Below, piece after piece: positions 33,516 to 45,600 of a stretch of DNA of 64,000 nt. Origin of the DNA: Chelydra serpentina (Eukaryota > Chordata > Testudines > Chelydridae); the NCBI GenBank assembly GCA_037349315.1, contig JBAIAC010000024.1, positions 40,397,501-40,461,500 on the forward strand, in the 5' to 3' direction. The translations under genes and the position numbers were made by a program. The notes below the pieces were generated by a model. It was not told the DNA's origin, ran no database searches, and saw nothing but the letters and a program-made list of their open reading frames with translations. Numbering within the stretch: position 1 is the stretch's first letter; every line of letters starts with the position of its first letter.

Positions 33516-36500
33516 TTGTTGTGGGCCCTATGCTCAAATACCACAAAGAAGGGCATAAGAAGCAGCACTGAACAGAATATGAAGGCAAAATTCCCATTGA
33601 CTTCCATGTTTATCTGCACCAGGTCTGTATGCTGGGGCCTAATAATTAAACAAAAATGTACTTTCTTTAGCTGGAAAGGTAGAAAGTATGTGCTTTTAGT
33701 TAGGTACAATACTCCATTTTCATTTAATTTATTTAAACATTTCATCTGTTTGGGCATATAGTATTTTGCTTATTGCTAGCAAAATGTTATTAGTATTTAA
33801 GAAGATAAGTGAGATAGTTTCATCTTCAGTGTAAAATATAGTCATGTAGGGCTGGATTGTGAAGCCTACTAATGTGGTGTAGTACCTTACTCTAAGTTGT
33901 CCCACTGATTTCATTTGCTTGAGAAGTAAGGTGCTACTCAAGGTGAGCAAGGGTGGCAGTCACTGGTCACCTTATTTTTACCTGTGATATTGATGTATTT
34001 GGGCCCTGATTCAGCAAGGCACTTAAGCACATGGCTAAATTTAAAGCGTACGAGTAGTCCATCGACTTCAGTAGGATGACTCCTGTGCTTAAAGTTCAGC
34101 ACATGCTTAAATACCTTGTAGAAACTGGTTCTACAAAATCTTTGTACTAGTTTGAACAGTTACATGTCCTTAACCTGATTCCGCTTTCTGTAATACTGAA
34201 GTAGGGTTGGATGAGTAAAGCTGAGAGAAGTATTTAGCCATTCTGTTTTCTATTTGATAACAGATTTTGTTACTTAATTGATCTAAATCACAAATTCATG
34301 GGTGAGCATTTCTAAAATCACGCACAGTAAAGAGTCCTGCAGAGGTTTCTTTCAGGCCGCCATTTTGTGGTGAGGTGAAATTGCTGTCTGAATCACATGC
34401 ATAGAACTGGAAAAAAAATATTTTTGTCTATGTACAACTATGATGGTGCTCTGCACAAAAGAAGAAAACACTCATTCTCTCCATAGAGTGTTTGCATTAA
34501 TCAATATTCATGCAGAGCATGAAAGAAGTACTTACACACATACTTTCAAATGTCTTGACAGCTCTGTTCAGGTTATAAAAACCCATTAGGAAAATGAAAC
34601 TGTAGCAGGTCTGTGTCCATCTCTCCTCTGCTTCTCAGAATGGGCGGGGTGATGAGAAAGAAGCTTGAGGTGAAATATCCTGTGTGGAACTTCAGACTCA
34701 TGCAATGCACAGGATAAAAAGGGGAAGTAAGCAAAATGTAGGCTATGAGCTATTGCTGGGATGTATTTCACCAGCCTACTTTTACTGTCAAGGCACCAGA
34801 CTGCATTAGCAGTTTATCCAGTCTACTAAGCTGTAGGATGTGAATAATGAGATTGGATAAAATGATTAAAATCATTTTGTCTCATGATTTCATATCGTAA
34901 AAGCAATATGTGCAGAACTGAAATATTTAATTGTATGATGAAAGCACAAGCACCACTTTTTGTTTTACCTTTAATTTTATTCAACATGTAGAAGTATTTC
35001 CTTCTGTACATTAAAAAAAAAAAGTTATTACCCTGCAGTCTTCTAGCTGAAATCAATTTATTTTAACCAGGAAAATAAGCTTGAAAGTACATTTTTTTGC
35101 ATGAAATATGTGAAGCCTTTGTTTAAAATGGTCTTCAAAAGAAGATTGCAGTTAAATTATTTATAGGGTTGTAGGATTGTTATTTAAGAAATCTGGTGAT
35201 TTTCCAGGATATGTTGTCCATATGTTGAGATTTAACTTCAACTTTCAAGTATTATTTTTAGATCATTTTAAATTATTTTTTCCAGAAAGATAAATTTGCA
35301 AATGGGAGCATTTAAAAGAGACGTATAGTGAATGACAACAGTAAGGGAGAAGATAAGCTGTTCTCAAAGTTTATCCAAAGGCATAAGGGTTAAAATTTCA
35401 GATCTTCATAGAAGTGGGAAAAAATGGAAGATAAAAAAAAACAAAAACGGAGAGTGAAGCTGCTGGTGACTTGAGTGTATTTATGGATTACTATGTCTTG
35501 AAAAGAAGAAAACCAGAGTTGTAAGATGACACTGCAGGGGTTGTCTGGACTTTTCACTGAGTGTGAAGTCTGTTTAGTCAATGCCTTAATGCCTAATACT
35601 GACCTTTGCCCTCTTCACTCCCCCCCTGCTCCAGGTGCAACATTTTTGCAAGTGCTTTAAACTTTATTGGAAAGTTTGTGCAGGTTTCACACACACTGCA
35701 AAGTGCACAGGGTATTTTACACATCATCATCAGAAACATACGACATCAAGGCTTAGCTTTTTTATTTATTTAGAACACACAGACATGTTTTGTGTGTTCC
35801 TCCCCCCATTCCCTCATTAGCTTAAATTAATAAAGAGCAAAGTCATATTTTAAAGAATTCTCCTTCTTGTGCGTCTCAGACTGTACCTCTAAATAGCCAA
35901 ATACAAGATTAATGTGCCATAGCAGTTAATTTTAGCCAGTATGGTAAATTATAGAAAGGCTATGCAACATACAGCAGCAACATTATTGATCTCTTAAATT
36001 AATTCTCTTTGCTATGGAAATGTAAAACACAAAAACAAGAGAAGCACTTTGTCTAACTGATGTTCTCAGAAACAAATTGATTTCTTGTACTATTAATTAG
36101 ACCTTGGCTAATATAAATATCGAGAAAAACTAAAGTTTATAGTCTAGTAATAAAGGGAGCCATACCACATCAAGTCTATAATTCAGGTTTGGATTTTAGA
36201 AAAATAACTGGATGAACTTCTTCTGGTGTATCTTCAATAAATGACATTATAAACTAAATATGCCATGTGTTATACATATTGCATATATATTACATACACC
36301 ATGTAACATTTCATTTGTGTGTGTGTGTATCCTAGAGGTTTGATAAATAGTTACTGAAATTGCCTGTGCGCTAAATTAGGCTACAAGTGTCACCATCTTT
36401 CACGCAAAATGTAAAAATGGTATCCTAACCTATGCATCCATTAAAAATTCTATGATACCTTCTGTAAGAGTAGGGATTTTTTTTCCCCATCGGCTTTGGT

Positions 36501-38343
36501 TAAATTCCATCTCCAGGGATGCTTCCCCCCCCCCAAATCTGTGTCCTGCTAAGAGATTGCAACTGTTTTGTTCAGCTGTGCACCTGGCTACAATGATTTC
36601 ACCTTGTGATGTAATTGCTGAAATGCACTCTACACATTGGCATAGGAATTTAAAAATCAAGATGGAAACTTAAGTTGGTGACAGTCCATTTGGTAAGGGG
36701 CAGCTATGCAGGCTATAAGTTGACCTAGAAAGCTTTAAACGGCTTTGTATCAGTCAACCCAAGAGACCTCCTCTCCCCCCTGTGCCATACTGCCACAGTT
36801 GCACTGAGCAGAGTGGGTTGATTTAGAAGAGTGGGTGAATGGTAATGTCTTCTCTGCCACGGTCCTTACTTTTAGGAACATACTCACACCATTAAGATTC
36901 AAAATAGACCAGGACTGCTGAGCCTCAAGGTATGATCCATGACTGGTGTCTTCACTCTGATATTTGGGTAGGAGGAGTCTGAAGAAGGTTTAAAGTTTAG
37001 ATTTTTGAGTGGTAGTTTGAGGGGTTGAATTTCATATTGGGTTAAAGATTTTACCTGGACTGTTTTTTCTAACTATGTCAAAGCCACCTAGGCACCCTTT
37101 TAATATTTTGTACTTTTTAATATAAATCTAAATATAGAATTAAACTTTTTCCACCTACATTATCATTGTAGTTTCAAGTGGATGCAGCTTCCGTGCCCTA
37201 CACTGTTGCATGGTGATGGGTCTGCTGCAGTGATCATATTCCACCCCAGGGGTGGCTGCATTCACTGGTCGGTGACATGGTTGAGTCCAAGGTTGTTTGG
37301 AACTAGTATTCTAGGGCAGCCTATTCTTGAAGTAGGCTCAAGTCACAAAGGTTCCCAAAGCTCTAGGAAAGAATAAAAGCCAGTTTTCTGTTTTGGTCTC
37401 ATCTCCATGTGTACTGTACAGACTGCAAAAAAAGTGTCAGAAAAATATGGAAACTAGGGTCTTGAATGGCATGTTCAAAATCTCTTTCCAAACCTAGGCA
37501 GTGTTTTTTTGTTTCCAGTGCAGAGTGTGTTCCTGTTAACAATGCAGCTGTTAACATATCATCAACACTCTTTGTTTGAGAATACATTCAAATGAAGAAA
37601 GAGTTTGTTAAAGTGATTTTGAATGTAAACATGGCACTATACCATGGAACTGGAATTGGTTTCTACCAAAACTATTCCTTTTCCCTCCTGAAATGACATG
37701 CATTGTTTTCAAGACCGAGATTTAGTGCAGGTACTCAATTTCACTGAAGGTCAAATACACTTGTCCAAATTATATTTTTTGCACAGCTGAGAATTCAAAT
37801 AATTTTGTGGACCAAAAATGGACAGATCTTGTCTTTGTGATGGAAATACGTAGCAGTGTAGAGCTGGTATCGGAATAAAAGAGAATGAAGTAGATATTAT
37901 ACACTATGTTCATATAACATCATAGTGAGACGATCACCAATTTTTGTTCTGCTGTATATGAGGAGAAATACCCACCCAGACACTAGATTTTTGTTACTGT
38001 GGAATTTTTTTGTACCAATAAGTGCCTGCACATAAGACATCTAGGATGTAAAGCCAAAATAAAACGTAATTATACTTGCAATAAATACTTACAAACACTA
38101 ATCGCAGGAATATGTTATCAACTCTCTCCTAAATGACATGGATATGCCTAGGATACTTCCCAGGATGGGTAATACCTCTCATGTGTCACTTATCACCATG
38201 GTATCAGAGAGCCTTCCATGCTGAATTGGCAATGATTTTGAGAAGGCTAGTTGACCCTACTCATAATGGAAAACAAATCTCTACACAGCCTGAACCAACC
38301 TGGGGAGCAAAGAGCACTAAGCTATATTTAGTTAGTTAATAAC
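33516..38343. other. No recognisable gene
   Basis: AT-rich unique DNA with two palindromic modules (33850-33960, 34000-34125). Open frames are under 80 codons without domain-like content. Confidence 0.5.
34000..34125. repeat. Palindromic interspersed module
   Basis: GGGCCCTGATTCAGCAAGGC, ACTTAAGCACATGGCTAAAT and the partly complementary GTGCTTAAAGTTCAGCACAT, ATGCTTAAATACCTTG. Same family as 2375-2515 and 50690-50795. Confidence 0.6.
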
Positions 38344-38664
38344 ATTATAAGTAAGGCTGTCAAGTGATTAAAAAAAATAATCGTGATTTATCACACAATT
38401 AAAAAAATAATCGCATTGTTAAACAATAATAGAATATCATTTATTTAAATATTGTTGGATGTTTTCAACGTTTACAAATATATTGATTTCAGTTATAACA
38501 CAGAATACAAAGTGTACAGTGCTCACTTGATATTTATTTGATTAAAAACATTTGCCCTGTAAAAAACAAAAGGAATAGTATTTTTCAATTCACCTAATAC
38601 AAGTACTGTAGTGCAATCTCTATCATGAAAGTTGAACTTACAAATGTAGAATTATGTACAAAAG

Positions 38665-39318
38665 TTAACTGCATTCAAAAATAAAACAATGTAAAACTTT
38701 AGAGCCCACAAGTCCACTCAGTCCTATTTCTTGTTCAGCCAATCGCACAAACAAGTTCACAATGTCACCTGAAAGTGAGAACAGGCGTTCGCACGGCACT
38801 GTTGTAGCCGCCGTTGCAAGATATTTATGTGCCAGATGCGCTAAAGATTCATATGTCCCTGCATGCCTCAATCACCATTCCAGAGGACATGCATCCATGC
38901 TGAATATGGATTCTGCTCGATAAAAACCCAAAGCAGTGCGGACCGACGCCTGTTCATTTTAATCATCTGAGTCAGATGCCACCAGCAGAAGGTTGATTTT
39001 CTTTTTTGGTGGTTTGGGTTCTGTAGTTTCCACATCAGAGTGTTGCTCTTTTAAGACTTCTGAAAGCATGCTCCACACCTCATCCCTCTCAGATTTTGGA
39101 AGGCACTTCAGATTCTTAAACCTTGGGTTGAGTGCTGTAGCTATCTTTAGAAATCTCAGATTGGTACCTTCTTTGCGTTTTGTCAGATCTGCAGTGAAAG
39201 TGTTCTTAAAACAAACAACATGTGCTGAGTCATCATCCGAGACTACTATAACAAGAAATATATGGCAGAATGCGGGTAAAAGAGCCAGAGACATACAATT
39301 CTCCCCCACAGAGTTCAA
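38665..39318 (-). pseudogene. hAT transposase C-terminal half, broken
   Basis: Part of a hAT-family transposase, including the region leading to the hATC dimerisation domain. One frame runs through from 39318 to 38665: LRFLKIATALNPRFKNLKC, LPKSERDEVWSMLSEVLKEQ, an acidic ASDSDD patch, then CPLEW and VPCERLFSLSGDIVN, the conserved core of hATC. Two in-frame stops interrupt it: TAA at 38959-38961 and a TGA near 38874. After GDIVN about 48 bp are missing relative to the inverted copy at 39365-39691, which retains KKWAALSPVNINKLC. The N-terminal BED zinc finger and the catalytic DDE region are absent. Confidence 0.8.
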
Positions 39319-39364
39319 TCACAAATTTAATTAATGCATTATTTTTTTAACTAGCATCATCAGC

Positions 39365-39691
39365 ATGGAAGCATGTCCTCTGGAATGGTGGCTGAAGCAT
39401 GAAGGGGCATACAAATGTTTAGCATATCTGGAATGTAAATACCTTGCAGTGCTGGCTCCAAAATTGCCATGCAAATGCCTGTTCTCACTTTCTGGTGACA
39501 TTGTAAATAAGAAGTGGGCAGCATTATCTCCCGTAAATATAAACAAACTTTGTTTGTCTGAGCGATTGGCTGAACAAGGAGGAGGACTGAGTGGACTTGT
39601 AGGATCTAAAGTTTTGCATTGTTTTGTTTATGAGTGCAGTTATGTAACAAAAAGAACAATTTACATTTGTAAATTGCACTTTCATGATTAA
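39365..39691 (+). pseudogene. Inverted second copy of the hAT transposase C-terminus
   Basis: An open frame encoding CPLEWWLKHEGAYKCLAYL, LPCKCLFSLSGDIVNKKWA, ALSPVNINKLCLSERLAEQ and LSGLVGSKVLHCF. It is the hATC region on the opposite strand to 38665-38871, with which it forms the long inverted arms. The family-typical CERLFS is changed to CKCLFS. It lacks everything N-terminal, so it is a fragment. Confidence 0.8.
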
Positions 39692-40117
39692 GAGATTGCA
39701 CTACAGTACTTGTATGAAGTGAAATGAAAAATACGGTTTCTTTTGCTTATCATTTTTACAGTGCAAATATTTGTAATCAATAATATTGATTTTATTCTGT
39801 GTTGTAACTGAAATCAATATATTTGAAAATGTAGAAAAACATCCAAAATATTTAATAAATTTCAATTAGTATTCTATTGTTTAACAATGCGATTAAAACT
39901 GCAATTAATCGCGATTAATTTTTTTGAGTTAATCACATGAGTTAACTGTGATTAATCGACAGCCCTAGTTATAATCAAATAACCCTAAAATAACTACTAT
40001 ATATTCCTTGAAGAATGACTGACTACCTGAAGATTTTTAAAAGGTATGATTTTATAGTAATTTGAAAATACACAACAGAATACAGAAGTTAGCCAATCTA
40101 TGATCTTTATTCAGGAC

Positions 40118-40196
40118 AGACAAGGTGGGTAAGGTAATGTCTTTTATTGGACTAACTCCTGTTGGTGAAAGAGACAAGCTTTTGAGCTACACAGAG
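40118..40196. repeat. Left 79-bp inverted arm
   Basis: AGACAAGGTGGGTAAGGTAA...TTTTATTGGACTAACTCC...CACAGAG, paired with 40398-40476 (same length, roughly ten differences). The AAGGTGGGTGAGGTAATATC-type word belongs to an interspersed repeat I have seen in turtle sequence but cannot name. Confidence 0.8.
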
Positions 40197-40397
40197 AAAT
40201 TCAGGTGTTCACATGGCACTGTTGTAGCCGGTGTCGCAAGCTGCCAGATGTGCTAAAGATTCATATGTCCCTTCATGCTTCAAACACCATTCCAGAGGAC
40301 ATGCGTCCATGCTGATGACATGTTCTGCTTGATAACAATCCAAAGCAATTCAGACCAACGCATGTTCATTTTCATAATCTGAGTCAGATGCCAGATG
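40197..40397 (-). repeat. Third hAT transposase fragment between inverted arms
   Basis: Homologous to 38778-38990 in the same orientation (GGCACTGTTGTAGCCG, CCATTCCAGAGGACATGC, TCTGAGTCAGATGCCA), with a short deletion. It sits exactly between the two 79-bp arms. Confidence 0.75.
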
Positions 40398-40476
40398 CTC
40401 TGTGCAGTTTAAAAGCTTGTTTCTTTCACCAACAGGAGTTAGTCCAATAAAATATATCACCTCACCCACCTTGTCT
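40398..40476. repeat. Right 79-bp inverted arm
   Basis: Reverse-complement partner of 40118-40196. Outside the arms a near-identical 14-mer (CTTTATTCARGACA) occurs at 40105 and 40520, a possible target duplication. Confidence 0.8.
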
Positions 40477-40780
40477 CCAGTATCTTGGGACCATCATGGC
40501 TTCAGAACACTTGAAACACCTTTATTCAAGACAAGCAAATATGCTTAAAAACACTAAGACATTCCGATACACAGCTGGAATATCAAGGTCATGTCACACA
40601 AAGCTTTGTTTAAAAAAAAAGAAGACTTATTATTATTTAGGCTTATTATGTGTATTTTCTTAGATGTTTGATTCAGCCTTTATCATTACCCTACTGCACC
40701 AGCTATGTAATAAAAACTGTTTTGACTGATTGGTGTAGTTTGGACAATTGTTCATGTTTGTCATCATAACTAAAGCTATG

Positions 40781-40957
40781 GTGGGAGGGATAGCTCAGGG
40801 GTTTAAGCATTGGTCTGCTGAACCCAGGGTTGTGAGTTCAATCCTTGAGGGGGCCATTTAGGGATCTGGGGCAAAAATTGGGGATTGGTCCTGCTTTGAG
40901 CAGGGGGTTAGACTAGATGACCTCCTAAGGTCCCTTCCAAACCTGATATTCTATGAA
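40781..40957 (+). mobile_element. tRNA-derived SINE with CR1-like tail
   Basis: The head has an A-box-like TAGCTCAGGGGTTTAAGC (40791) and a B-box-like GGTTGTGAGTTCAATCC (40828), the internal RNA polymerase III promoter. The body is GGGATCTGGGGCAAAAATTG. The tail GGGGTTAGACTAGATGACCT ... TCTATGA resembles CR1 3' ends, consistent with the known tortoise/turtle Pol III SINE that borrows CR1 machinery. About 177 bp and full length. Confidence 0.88.
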
Positions 40958-42254
40958 GGATTTATTTTATGTGTACAAGTAGCATGTATGTCAGATATAT
41001 ACTCTCTTAGGGCCAAACCTTGGCCCCACTGAAATTAATGGGAGTTTTGCCAAAGGAACCAGGATTTTGCCCTAAAGGCTTATTACTAAAGGCCTTGAGG
41101 GGAGTTTTGCCTGAAAAAAAAGGTTTCAGGACCAGGCCCTCTCTGAGCAGTAATTAGCATTTCACCTCAGTTCCATATTTATAGAAACGAATCCAATAGT
41201 ATAATGGTGAACTCATACATTTATTTCTACATAACATTTTATCACAACATATGCACAATATTTCCCTTCACTAGTTCATCATTTATTTTTAATACTAGGT
41301 GATTTCCCCCTCCCCCCGAAAATAAATGGCCCTGTACTGTGCAGAAGCCAAGTCCCCTCCCCCCTCTTTACTTCCGCACAGAGGAAGACAGGAAGGAGAT
41401 GCACATGCAGTGAGTGCAGCAACAGGGCAAGGTTGCAGTCCTATGCTCAAGACAGTTACCACATGGAAATGTGGTAGTGAGGAGAATGGACTAGGAGGAG
41501 CACATTTTGCTTCTTTTAAGTAGCAGCAGTCAGGTTCACCTCATCCATACATTCCACCTGTACTCCCACCAGCCTCCTTGAGCCATCTTGCCTCCTGTTG
41601 TCAGGATGATCCTGGTCCCACTTCACAGCCAGCAGAGCTCTACGTGAGCCCCAGCCTCTGAAATGTGTCCCCTCGTTGCAAGAACAGGATTTTGTCCATA
41701 TGCCTCGAGAGACTGGGAAAAGAGTCTGGAAGGTGTTTTTCTTACTTAAAGTAGTTAGAAGTTCAAAGTATTTCTGGGCAAGAAACATTGTTAACATCAG
41801 GAACTGCATATACATCTGTACTACACAATTCTAGGTATGTTTATATATGGTGTGCACAAGTACACAGTTTCCCATGACAACAGTGGGAATCATACAAATA
41901 TATCCACTAGAGGCTATGGACTCGAAATGTATTCTGTCAGGGGCTACCAGGCTTACAAAACTAGGAGCAAACTTAACCAAGATAAACAGAAGTACTTACA
42001 GGGAAGCTAACATTTAGTCTCACCAAATTTCAGTGAGTTATCTTAGTCTGTGGGATTAATCTGTCAGCATTTTATTACTAAATCCAAACTTCCTCTTTTC
42101 TCCCTTATTGGTGTCATGTGTTAGAGTTTTTTAAAGTTTTATTTTATGGTTAAGTTCACATTGCAGATTCATCCTTGCCTCATGCCTTTTTCTGATAGTG
42201 CCTTTCCCCACCACATATCATGAGACAGTCTTCTTTAGTACACCAAAAATTCAT
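40958..42254. other. No recognisable gene
   Basis: Unique DNA with a palindromic module at 41009-41073 (GGCCAAACCTTGGCCCCACT and AGGAACCAGGATTTTGCCCT). Short open frames only. Confidence 0.5.
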
Positions 42255-42262
42255 GCTCGGAA
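42255..42262. repeat. 8-bp target duplication, left
   Basis: GCTCGGAA, repeated exactly at 42636-42643. Confidence 0.88.
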
Positions 42263-42635
42263 CATAGGCGCTGACTCCGTGGGTGCTCCGGGGCTGGAGC
42301 ACCCATGGGGAAAAATTGGTGGGTGCAGAGCACCCACCGGCAGCTCCCCACCAACCCCGGGGCCCGCGCCTAGCTCTCTGCCAGCCCCGGGACCCACCGC
42401 AAACTCACCTCAGCACCGGGAGACGTTGCGGTGCCCCGCAACGTCACCCGGCGTCGGGGGCGGGGCCCCGCAACGTCACCCGGCGTCGGGGGCGGGGCCC
42501 CGCAACGTCACCCGGCGTCGGGGGCGGGGCCCCGCAACGTCACCCGGCGTCGGGGGCGGGGCCCCGCAACGTCACCCGGCGTCGGGGGCGGGGCCCCGCA
42601 ACGTCACCCGGCGCAACTGGAAGTCGGCGCCTGTG
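42263..42635. mobile_element. hAT-like MITE carrying a minisatellite, 373 bp
   Basis: Ends CATAGGCGCTGACT and, reverse-complemented, CACAGGCGCCGACT match at 12 of 14 bases. An exact 8-bp duplication GCTCGGAA flanks the element, diagnostic of the hAT type of insertion. The left part is a GGTGCTCC / GGAGCACCC hairpin-rich segment, and the right half is the 32-bp tandem array. CpGs are abundant and largely undecayed, so the insertion looks young. Overlapping open frames here (up to 169 codons) are products of the GC-rich repeat, not genes. Confidence 0.85.
42434..42613 (+). repeat. Perfect 32-bp minisatellite, 5.6 copies
   Basis: Units beginning CCCCGCAACGTCACCCGG start at 42434, 42466, 42498, 42530, 42562 and 42594 (last partial) with no differences between copies. 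Each unit has six CpGs and a G-run. Because 32 is not a multiple of 3, the array reads as open frame in all three phases. Confidence 0.97.
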
Positions 42636-42643
42636 GCTCGGAA

Positions 42644-45600
42644 TACAAGGATTTATATAATCCCATTCAGAAGATCATCATTCATTATGGGAGTTCGATT
42701 GCACTGACATTTAAATTCAGTCTGAAGTCCCAACCAGTTCTGTATCATAACTTTGGGCTCTTATTAAGACTCCATCCCTGAAAACCCTGTTGGACACATT
42801 CAGTTAGTAAATGAGGAGTGAGCCACTTGGTAAATTGTCAAAGCTTGTGCACATTCAAAAGACTATTTGCTGTAACTGTGAATAAGTAAACCCAAATTAT
42901 TAACCCTCAGTTATAAAGAGGGAAAAAGAAACAGGAAGCAAGTCCATCTTCTACACACAGTTTAGGTTGCAGTGCAGGGAAATGTCATGTTTCTTACTGT
43001 ATAAGAAATAACTGTTCTGTGAATCTTCTTGATAACAGGAGATACCATAATATATTGATGAAAAGGGCAGTATTCAGAGGTTTTTTTTTAATAAAATCCA
43101 ATTAGGACTATAAATTTATAAAACATATTGGTGTATATACTGTGGCCAAAATCCCTTTTCCCCCATGACAAAAGCAGTTTACCCAGGTCATTTGCAAGCT
43201 AATAGTCTTAAGCCAATTACATGTTAACAAAAAAGTCAGATCATCAAAAGGTCAGTTCATGTCTTCCCACACCTGCTCTCTTACAAACAATATATTTTAG
43301 CATCTTCTGTATTCCCCATGGGACTAAAACCTTCTGAGACTTAACAAGTGTCAAGTCTGGATCTCAACAGAATTTACCAATCAATCTGTCTGACGTTTTT
43401 GAGGTGCCTCTCAATTGCTGGAGTTTCTAATCAAGCAAGCCTAGAACCACATAATCCCCTCTTGTGGAAAAACCAAACTGAACTCAAGGGAGAAATCCTG
43501 GCCTCATTGAAGTCAATGGCAAAACTCCCATTGACTTAATGGGCTCAGGATTTCTCCTAGGGTTTCCAGGAAATGCATCCATTTGAGCCTAATGGAAGGA
43601 GCATGGAGCATCATCTTGAAACCTTGTGAATACACCGAGGCCTTAAGGTCTCATTCAAAGCCCATTGAAATCAATAAAAAGATTCCCCCTCCCCTCCAAG
43701 GGTGTGAAAAGCATGGAGAAAGGTGATATCCAAGAGGTAATCTACAGGGCCTTCAACATAAAGTGGGCATTGCCTAGCTTTCTCCTTTCCCCCCAAATAT
43801 GTGGAGGTCCCAGTGGATAGGAGTCATTGGTTTGCTACTTTAGTATATCCTTGGTGGACTTTCTGCTCCCTTTTTCCACTTAGCATTGCAGATGAGAACA
43901 TGCAGAAAATTGGGACTGTGAAACCACTTTCTCCAAAAGTTAATCTAATATTTTAAATGCAGAAACGTGACTGCGCTAACGTTTCTTTTGCTGCATTAAT
44001 GTGAATTAAGTCTACTTCAAACTCATTGTGGGGGACAATAAAAAATAGGAGAGACCTACTTTTTCAACTAATCTATTTCATACCAAGTAATAAAATTTGC
44101 TAAGGAATGTCATCCTACATAGAGAGTCATTGGGGCACTTTCATTATATGAGCACATATCTGAAGGAAGACCCTCTGTATTGTTTTCCATTTCCTTAAGA
44201 AGGCCTCTGACTGTACCAGCTGTCTAAACATATTTCCAGACTCTGTGCATTCTGCTCCAAACCCACTGTAGTGTAACTTCTCCTAGGGGTCAAAGGTAGC
44301 ATAACTGCAGTGACTTAGTGTTTAAAAAGCACTGTTATGTTTGCCTGTCCCTAAAAACACTATTTTCTATAAAACTCAGTACTTATTTTAACATTATTTG
44401 CTACACCTTGTTTCAGCTCTGACCTAAAGAATACAACCTCTCTGGTTTCTGTTTCTTTTAGTCATTCAAAAATAAACACTCCAGCAGTGGTTTTTTAGAT
44501 ATCACTAAATATTATGTAAACATTATATAGGCTTTAAAGGAATTCATAAAGATACTTGTCCTTGAGTAGCCTGCTTTTGATACTTATCTGGTTTGCTCTC
44601 TGCTATAGTCACACTCGTAAAGGGGGGGAGGGGCACGTGTGTGTGTAGACGTATTCCATCTGCTAGAATATTCATTTAGTCTCATGTTTTACATGCCCAT
44701 ACAATTAGGAAGTGATGACCTCAGAGGGATGTGGATATGAATGAATATCAGATTTGGACTACATGATAGGATTTATGTCCATATTGAAACCAGGAGCTAA
44801 AATCATATCAGGCTAACCAAAATGAAGACAAGTGACCATAGAATGACTAGTGTAGCATATTAATTACTCAAATTAAATATTCAAAGCCCTGTTGAGATGT
44901 TTAGTATCTCTTCCAAAAAAAGTAAGTGAAAGAAGTTTACACTCTCCTTACCCCCTTCTCCAATACAGCCATCTGGATAATACTGAATGAAATTTATGTT
45001 TAAACATTCCTTCTAGTCTTCCAAAAAGTATGAACAATGGATATTGCATTCTATCTAGTATCAAAGTAACATCTCATGCATTTGATCTTTAAAAGATGGT
45101 GGCACTACAGAATTCACCCTTCTGGTTAGAAGTCAAAAATGTTTCATGTAATGAAAATCTCTTCCATAACTTATACATCATATAAGTCTTGGATTTTCAC
45201 TTACTTTGAATGAAAGACCAGCACAAAACATCTCTCATTCAAATGCTACCATGGTATCCTCTCAGTTTTGACCTTGTTGCATATTTGGAGAAGAATCAAG
45301 GAACATGTTTCTTAAAAGGTGATAATGTAAATCAGCAAAAAGAGAAGGAATTAGTCCAAAAGAGTACTTAGTGTTTTCCTTTCCAACTTAACTCAACTGG
45401 TTTAAAATCCAAATGTTAAAGTCTGCAGAAAGCAGCTCAAAGTTGGATATCTGTCGCCTCCACAGATCACTCTAGATTTCACAGTTTAGCAGCACTGAAA
45501 AAGTCATTTTTTAAAACAGACTGACTGTTGCTAAATGCTGTCTTGTCCAGACCAGTACAAACTTGCCTCTGTGATACTGAAGGAAAAACATGTCTTACTC

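Larger units (their letters stand above)
38352..39967. mobile_element. hAT transposon in fold-back (head-to-head) form
   Basis: A 1.6 kb structure ends in TAAGGCTGTC and, reverse-complemented, TAGGGCTGTC. The outer about 550-620 bp on each side are inverted copies of one sequence: the transposase C-terminal coding region plus its 3' non-coding tail. The centre (about 38906-39345) is a further upstream part of the transposase, present once. Flanking 8-mers ATTATAAG and GTTATAAT agree at 6 of 8, a possible decayed target duplication. So it has two 3' ends and no 5' end, unlike a normal hAT. Inactive. Confidence 0.82.

Noticed and set aside
42434..42613. CRISPR-like regular repeat
   Set aside because: Units are directly abutting with no spacers, in vertebrate DNA. 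It is a minisatellite.
42198..42781. Three overlapping frames of 116-169 codons rich in RHPASGAGPRNVT repeats
   Set aside because: They are the translations of a 32-bp non-triplet tandem repeat, open in all phases, inside a MITE.
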